Below, one piece after another: positions 59,830 to 64,000 of a stretch of DNA of 64,000 bases (its first letter is position 1; every line of letters begins with the position of its first letter). The DNA is from Symsagittifera roscoffensis (taxonomy: Eukaryota; Xenacoelomorpha; Acoela; Convolutidae), in NCBI RefSeq assembly GCF_963678635.1, contig NC_087066.1, positions 19,995,996 to 20,059,995 of the forward strand. The letters are read 5' to 3'. The notes beneath the pieces were generated by a model, which was not told the DNA's origin, ran no database searches, and worked only from the letters and a program-made list of their open reading frames with translations. The translations under genes and the position numbers were made by a program.

Positions 59830-62800
59830 AGAAAGTCCAGATGATGATGATATTTTCACCTTTATAGTAGATGCAACCACTGATAGAGGACAGCATATAT
59901 TTTGCAAAAATTTACTATTAAATTTATTTGAACCCGGAATCAGTCCATGTAAAACAGAGTTCCCAGATGTAAAAATCAAAAGACAAATCATAGACCACTA
60001 CTTAAAAGATATATGCAACATAACACAACAGTATGGAATCTACTCCATAGAATTCACCTCACCAAACCATAATAATAGAAAATATACAATTCAAACAGAC
60101 GATCTTGATTTAGAATTTTCAAAAGTTTTTTCAGAATATATAAAAAGCGTCCAATATCATAACTCACAAAGAGCAAACTCCATATTCACCAATGAAGTTT
60201 TCGCAATAATATATAGTTATATTTCGATATTAGAAAACGAAATCCCAATAACAAATGTCTCACCGACAGAAACATCTAAACATTTAAGAGTACGACATGA
60301 AATAACACTACTCTCTAGTTATTTAAACATCATTAAAGAAAATTTCACGAAAGACGACGTTTCACAACATACAAAACACGATCTACAAAAAGTTTTGGCA
60401 TGGTTCATAATAGATTATTTCACACACAATATTGATTTAATTGCACAAGCAAGAAAAAATTTTAGACCCCAAAACTCGAACGATGATACCGCTATCACAG
60501 AACAATCAGATTATGTTTGGGACCCCGAATGGTCTCATCCCGCATTTATAAGCTTCCCACAATCAATCTCAAGTCAAGCAATAAGTACGATATCTTACAT
60601 AAGAGATTATGTAAAAGTAATACCATTAACCATTGATGCAACACCATTAAACTATAATACATTTTTGCCCGATACACAAAATAATAGTTTAAACTCTACA
60701 GTTATACACAATGAAAACCTCAATGGAACTAGGAATCTTACTCAACAAGATATCCAGACACCATCACACTTCATAAATGAAGAAATTGTACACACAACAA
60801 CTACACAACAAAGTATTTCACCAATACGCCCAAATTTAACAACACCAAGAAATACAAATCCTTCACAAACACAGGTAACCTTACAATCAACCGTTAAACC
60901 TTCGGTTGCCCCTAAATATTCACATATGGATTACCAAACATACAGACCCATGACAATACCATCAAAAACACGCAAAACATTCACTAGAAACAACTTTACA
61001 GACCATAATTATAATTATACACATCCATCAAAAACATATAATCAACCACAAAGAAATTTTAACCAATATACAAGATCTCGAAATTGGGATAACCCAATGA
61101 CCCAACCTAATTCAATAAATTTCCAAACAAATCCTCCACAGGATCACAGTGAAAATTACCCATTTTTTCAACAAAATAAAAATAAAAAACAGACATCTTA
61201 TCAAATGGATTATTTATCCTCAGATGATGATTTCTTACAACCAGATATATTTGCACCAAATACTCAAGAATATCGTAGACAAGGAATACAGAGAACACGT
61301 ACAAATCATAGAAATTTTTCTCCACAACCAATAGATGCACAACATCAACAACCAATTCAACAACAAAATCTAATTAATACACAATCTTTTCAACCAATTC
61401 AACAACAAAATCCAATGACTGCACACTCGTATCAAGCATCACAAATGCAAAATGAAATACCACTCCCATATTATCTCCAACAACATGAAATAACAAGAAA
61501 CCAACTTTCAAATTTTTCTCAAATGCCAAATGCAGCAGAATCATTACAAATGACAATGAATCCATACCTTATGGGTGGATCATCAATAACATCAAACAAA
61601 CCTTTAATGGTTTTCACAGGAACAGACCCTGAATACTCTGTAGAAGATTATTTAAATGCAGTAACAGCAAACCTGATTTTAAATATTGCACCTGAACCAA
61701 TTAATACGCCACTACATCAAAACTGGATACATCGACGCACAGCGTTAATACAAACAACCTTAGATGGCGCAGCCCAAAAATGGTTTTCAGTACTACCTCT
61801 AGAAATAAAATCAAACTGGAAAAGGTTTACACAGGAATTTTCAAAAATGTTTGACTCCGAAAGAAACAAACAACAACAAAGAGTTTTATGTAATGAAATT
61901 CGCAGATTACCAAACGAAACCATCAAGCAAATAGCAGTACGAATCGAAACACTAGTTCGAAAAGCATATTCATTAAATACACACGACTATAAAAACACAA
62001 AGATGACAGAAATCTTAATGATGACCTTAACACCACAATTAAGGAAAATAGCAATAAAAAAGAGAGCATCCCATCCTTCTTCAATTCGAGAACCCGATTT
62101 AGATTTTCGAAAACTAGTAGACAAATTAGAACAAGCAGAAATCACGATGAAACTAGAAGAAACGGAAAATCTGAAATTACAATACGTTAACAGAATTGAA
62201 ACGACTCCCACTAATATTAATAATATACAGGAATCAGAGACAGACCTCGTTGAAAAAATCACTGAAATACTCAATATTTACGAAAAAAACCCAAACTTTA
62301 AAGGCAAACCATCTTTCAAAAAATGGTGTAATTATTGCCGACGATACGGACATAGTATTTCCGAATGTAGACAAAAACAGCAAGACAATCAAAATAAACC
62401 TCAAAAATATAAAGAACCAAATAAATCATTCTATCAATACATGAAAAAAGATCAAAATCTACCGAACAAAACAGTCTACAGCAACAACAGTTCAGGAAAA
62501 CCACTCCCGAACAATACAAGTTATACAAGAAATCAATCACCATATAACTCAAGTTATAGAGGAAGATCACCAGAACGAAGAAACACGAATAATTCATCAC
62601 AAAATCACTACAATAGACCAAATAGTCGAAATAACTACTCCAGATCAAATTCAAATACACAACGATTTGTTTCTAGATCTAATTCCCAATCAACAAATAA
62701 CTACTATCCAAACAACCAATCACGAAATTCATCATACAATAGGAATAGAAACTACTCCTATAATCGAAATAGAAGTTATTCAAACAACCGAAACCAGAAT

Positions 62801-64000
62801 TACCCGAACAATCAATCAAGGAATAACTCATATAATAGATCGAACTATAACAGACCAAACAATAATTACCAAAACAGATCGCGAAATAATTCACAAAATC
62901 GACACTCAAGTTATAATAATCGTTATAGAAATTATTCCCAATCACCACACCGGAATAATAATAACTATAATAATTCTAATAATCGCCACAGAAGTAGTAC
63001 ACCTAAACATCAAAGACAAATCAATCAAGTACAATCTAATCCAGAAACAACATCAGACCCTCCAGGTATTGATGACACAGTAACTGATACGTTACAACTC
63101 AATCAAATAAACTGTACATCATCAGATTCAGAAAGTGATACAGAAAACACTCTTTCTATCAATATGATAAAAGTCGAAAATGACTATGAATCTGTCATAT
63201 ATGAACAACCTTTTTCATCACACATATATGAAAATCAATCAGAATTTCTTCAAAATTATTACACTACACCCATAAATTCCACACCAACGACGCAAGAAAC
63301 AAATGAGATTAACACTACAAATCAAACCAATAAAAATATCAAATCAAAATGCTTGAATACAAACCACATTTATCAAAATATACAAAAACAACAACCCAAA
63401 GAAAAAATTTGGACAATACCATTTCTCTTAGAAAGCCCAAGAAATAAAGAATTTCAACCACCAGACCTTGAAATAGATTTTTTAATTGATTCAGGAGCAG
63501 AATCAAACATAATAAACATCCCCACATGGAATGAAATAAAAACTTTACACCCAAAGCTAACACCTCTTGAAACCTCCAGTAAGTTAGCAACAGCACAAGG
63601 ATCAACATTGATAAACTACGGAAAAATCCAATTATTTCTCCTCCCCACCAGAACAATGGAGCAAAGCAAAATTTTAAATAAGCCATTTAAACAAATATTC
63701 CATATCACTGACATTAAATATAATATCATTGGAATACCATTTATTTCGAAGTATATACCAACAATTAACATACTAAATAGTAAAATATTAATTAAAGATA
63801 AATATACAAAAACAAAAGAAACATCCTTAACATTTTTTCAAAGATTAAATAAACAACCACCATTCTTTTCAAAATTCTACCCGATATTTAACCAACAAAG
63901 AAAACACCTAAAACCACTATCAGGAAATATCTATAATTTTTCAATCAAACAAGTTCACCAATATGATAAAGAACAAAACAAACAAAAATTTTATATGTCA
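59804..64000 (+). CDS. gag-pol: Gag-Pol polyprotein, Ty3/gypsy type, 3'-truncated by window end (>=1,399 codons)
   Basis: Structural protein and protease of the retrotransposon in one uninterrupted frame. The start is the first ATG after an in-frame TAA at 59,783. Domains: residues 1 to about 285, an unrecognised mostly helical region with an acidic start (ESPDDDD); about 286-590, low complexity, rich in T, N, P and Q, including repeated QQPIQQQN near 508-530; about 599-760, a retrotransposon capsid domain with MVFTGTD and LDGAAQKWF (W at 660) followed by W-x2-F; a CCHC zinc knuckle C842-x2-C845-x4-H850-x4-C855; about 893-1070, an Asn/Arg/Ser/Tyr-rich tract; and a retropepsin with catalytic DSG at 1229-1231 and the later NIIGIPF block (G1310). 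I read no stop or frameshift, so gag and pol appear fused. The capsid comes unusually late. Reverse transcriptase is not reached. Function is by family; only the motifs are seen. Confidence 0.93.
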   Translation, partial: MSSTHTPGEESPDDDDIFTFIVDATTDRGQHIFCKNLLLNLFEPGISPCKTEFPDVKIKRQIIDHYLKDICNITQQYGIYSIEFTSPNHNNRKYTIQTDDLDLEFSKVFSEYIKSVQYHNSQRANSIFTNEVFAIIYSYISILENEIPITNVSPTETSKHLRVRHEITLLSSYLNIIKENFTKDDVSQHTKHDLQKVLAWFIIDYFTHNIDLIAQARKNFRPQNSNDDTAITEQSDYVWDPEWSHPAFISFPQSISSQAISTISYIRDYVKVIPLTIDATPLNYNTFLPDTQNNSLNSTVIHNENLNGTRNLTQQDIQTPSHFINEEIVHTTTTQQSISPIRPNLTTPRNTNPSQTQVTLQSTVKPSVAPKYSHMDYQTYRPMTIPSKTRKTFTRNNFTDHNYNYTHPSKTYNQPQRNFNQYTRSRNWDNPMTQPNSINFQTNPPQDHSENYPFFQQNKNKKQTSYQMDYLSSDDDFLQPDIFAPNTQEYRRQGIQRTRTNHRNFSPQPIDAQHQQPIQQQNLINTQSFQPIQQQNPMTAHSYQASQMQNEIPLPYYLQQHEITRNQLSNFSQMPNAAESLQMTMNPYLMGGSSITSNKPLMVFTGTDPEYSVEDYLNAVTANLILNIAPEPINTPLHQNWIHRRTALIQTTLDGAAQKWFSVLPLEIKSNWKRFTQEFSKMFDSERNKQQQRVLCNEIRRLPNETIKQIAVRIETLVRKAYSLNTHDYKNTKMTEILMMTLTPQLRKIAIKKRASHPSSIREPDLDFRKLVDKLEQAEITMKLEETENLKLQYVNRIETTPTNINNIQESETDLVEKITEILNIYEKNPNFKGKPSFKKWCNYCRRYGHSISECRQKQQDNQNKPQKYKEPNKSFYQYMKKDQNLPNKTVYSNNSSGKPLPNNTSYTRNQSPYNSSYRGRSPERRNTNNSSQNHYNRPNSRNNYSRSNSNTQRFVSRSNSQSTNNYYPNNQSRNSSYNRNRNYSYNRNRSYSNNRNQNYPNNQSRNNSYNRSNYNRPNNNYQNRSRNNSQNRHSSYNNRYRNYSQSPHRNNNNYNNSNNRHRSSTPKHQRQINQVQSNPETTSDPPGIDDTVTDTLQLNQINCTSSDSESDTENTLSINMIKVENDYESVIYEQPFSSHIYENQSEFLQNYYTTPINSTPTTQETNEINTTNQTNKNIKSKCLNTNHIYQNIQKQQPKEKIWTIPFLLESPRNKEFQPPDLEIDFLIDSGAESNIINIPTWNEIKTLHPKLTPLETSSKLATAQGSTLINYGKIQLFLLPTRTMEQSKILNKPFKQIFHITDIKYNIIGIPFISKYIPTINILNSKILIKDKYTKTKETSLTFFQRLNKQPPFFSKFYPIFNQQRKHLKPLSGNIYNFSIKQVHQYDKEQNKQKFYMS

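Larger units (their letters stand above)
57808..64000 (+). mobile_element. Ty3/gypsy-like LTR retrotransposon, 5' part (runs off right edge)
   Basis: A clear switch from T-rich to A-rich + strand composition occurs near 57.8 kb. The element contains an LTR/leader candidate, two small ORFs and a gag-pol frame with capsid, CCHC zinc knuckle and aspartic protease in the order typical of Ty3/gypsy elements. Reverse transcriptase, RNase H, integrase and the 3' LTR must lie beyond the window, so the family assignment rests on gag and protease only. The long intact frame suggests a recent insertion. The 5' boundary is approximate: TGTAAGTGC at 57,808 is the first plausible LTR start, chosen because it starts with TG and leads straight into a hairpin and an AATAAA. 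Confidence 0.85.

Noticed and set aside
62667-63083. 138-codon + strand frame rich in Ile and Thr
   Set aside because: It overlaps the Asn/Arg/Ser/Tyr tract of gag-pol in another frame; the low-complexity composition keeps this frame open by chance.
63339-63686. 115-codon minus-strand frame
   Set aside because: It is antisense to the protease part of gag-pol, which carries the recognisable motifs.

Overview
This window is AT-rich eukaryotic DNA dominated by repeats. I see no confident host protein-coding gene and no bacterial features (no operons, ribosome-binding sites or CRISPR). Long satellite arrays with higher-order structure, an interstitial (CCCTAA)-like tract, foldback repeats and a Ty3/gypsy-type retrotransposon point to a eukaryote, probably an animal with a compact AT-rich genome. 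I cannot name the lineage from the sequence alone. The setting looks like pericentromeric, subtelomeric or other repeat-rich heterochromatin.

Layout. (1) 1-30,723: satellite array 1, about 85 direct copies of a ~361-bp monomer, already running at the left edge. Monomer subtypes form local higher-order repeats, notably a ~1,450-bp tetramer and a ~727-bp dimer. Many monomers contain an open frame of about 75 codons. (2) 30,724-30,939: a junction holding a CAA/ACA-rich microsatellite, which the last monomer's frame reads into. (3) 30,940-45,712: satellite array 2, about 41 copies of an unrelated monomer of nearly the same length (~358 bp, range 348-365), also with local 2-, 3- and 5-mer periods and divergent edge copies. 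(4) 45,713-57,807: mostly non-coding, T-rich on the + strand, packed with small structured repeats: direct duplications, palindromes, a telomere-like tract, a CCGCTCA foldback cluster, two tandem copies of a ~530-bp hairpin-bearing element, a minisatellite and a G-quadruplex motif. (5) About 57,808 to the right edge: the 5' part of a Ty3/gypsy-like LTR retrotransposon, A-rich on the + strand, cut off by the window end. It holds a probable LTR/leader, a 77-codon ORF, a 155-codon basic ORF overlapping gag, and one uninterrupted gag-pol frame of at least 1,399 codons with a capsid domain, a CCHC zinc knuckle and a retropepsin DSG site.

The items I would look at first are the long N-terminal extension of gag and its overlapping upstream ORF, the array 1 reading frame whose differences between monomer types are almost all amino-acid replacing, the two unrelated adjacent satellites with matching ~360-bp periods, and the hairpin-conserved tandem element at 52.3-53.4 kb.
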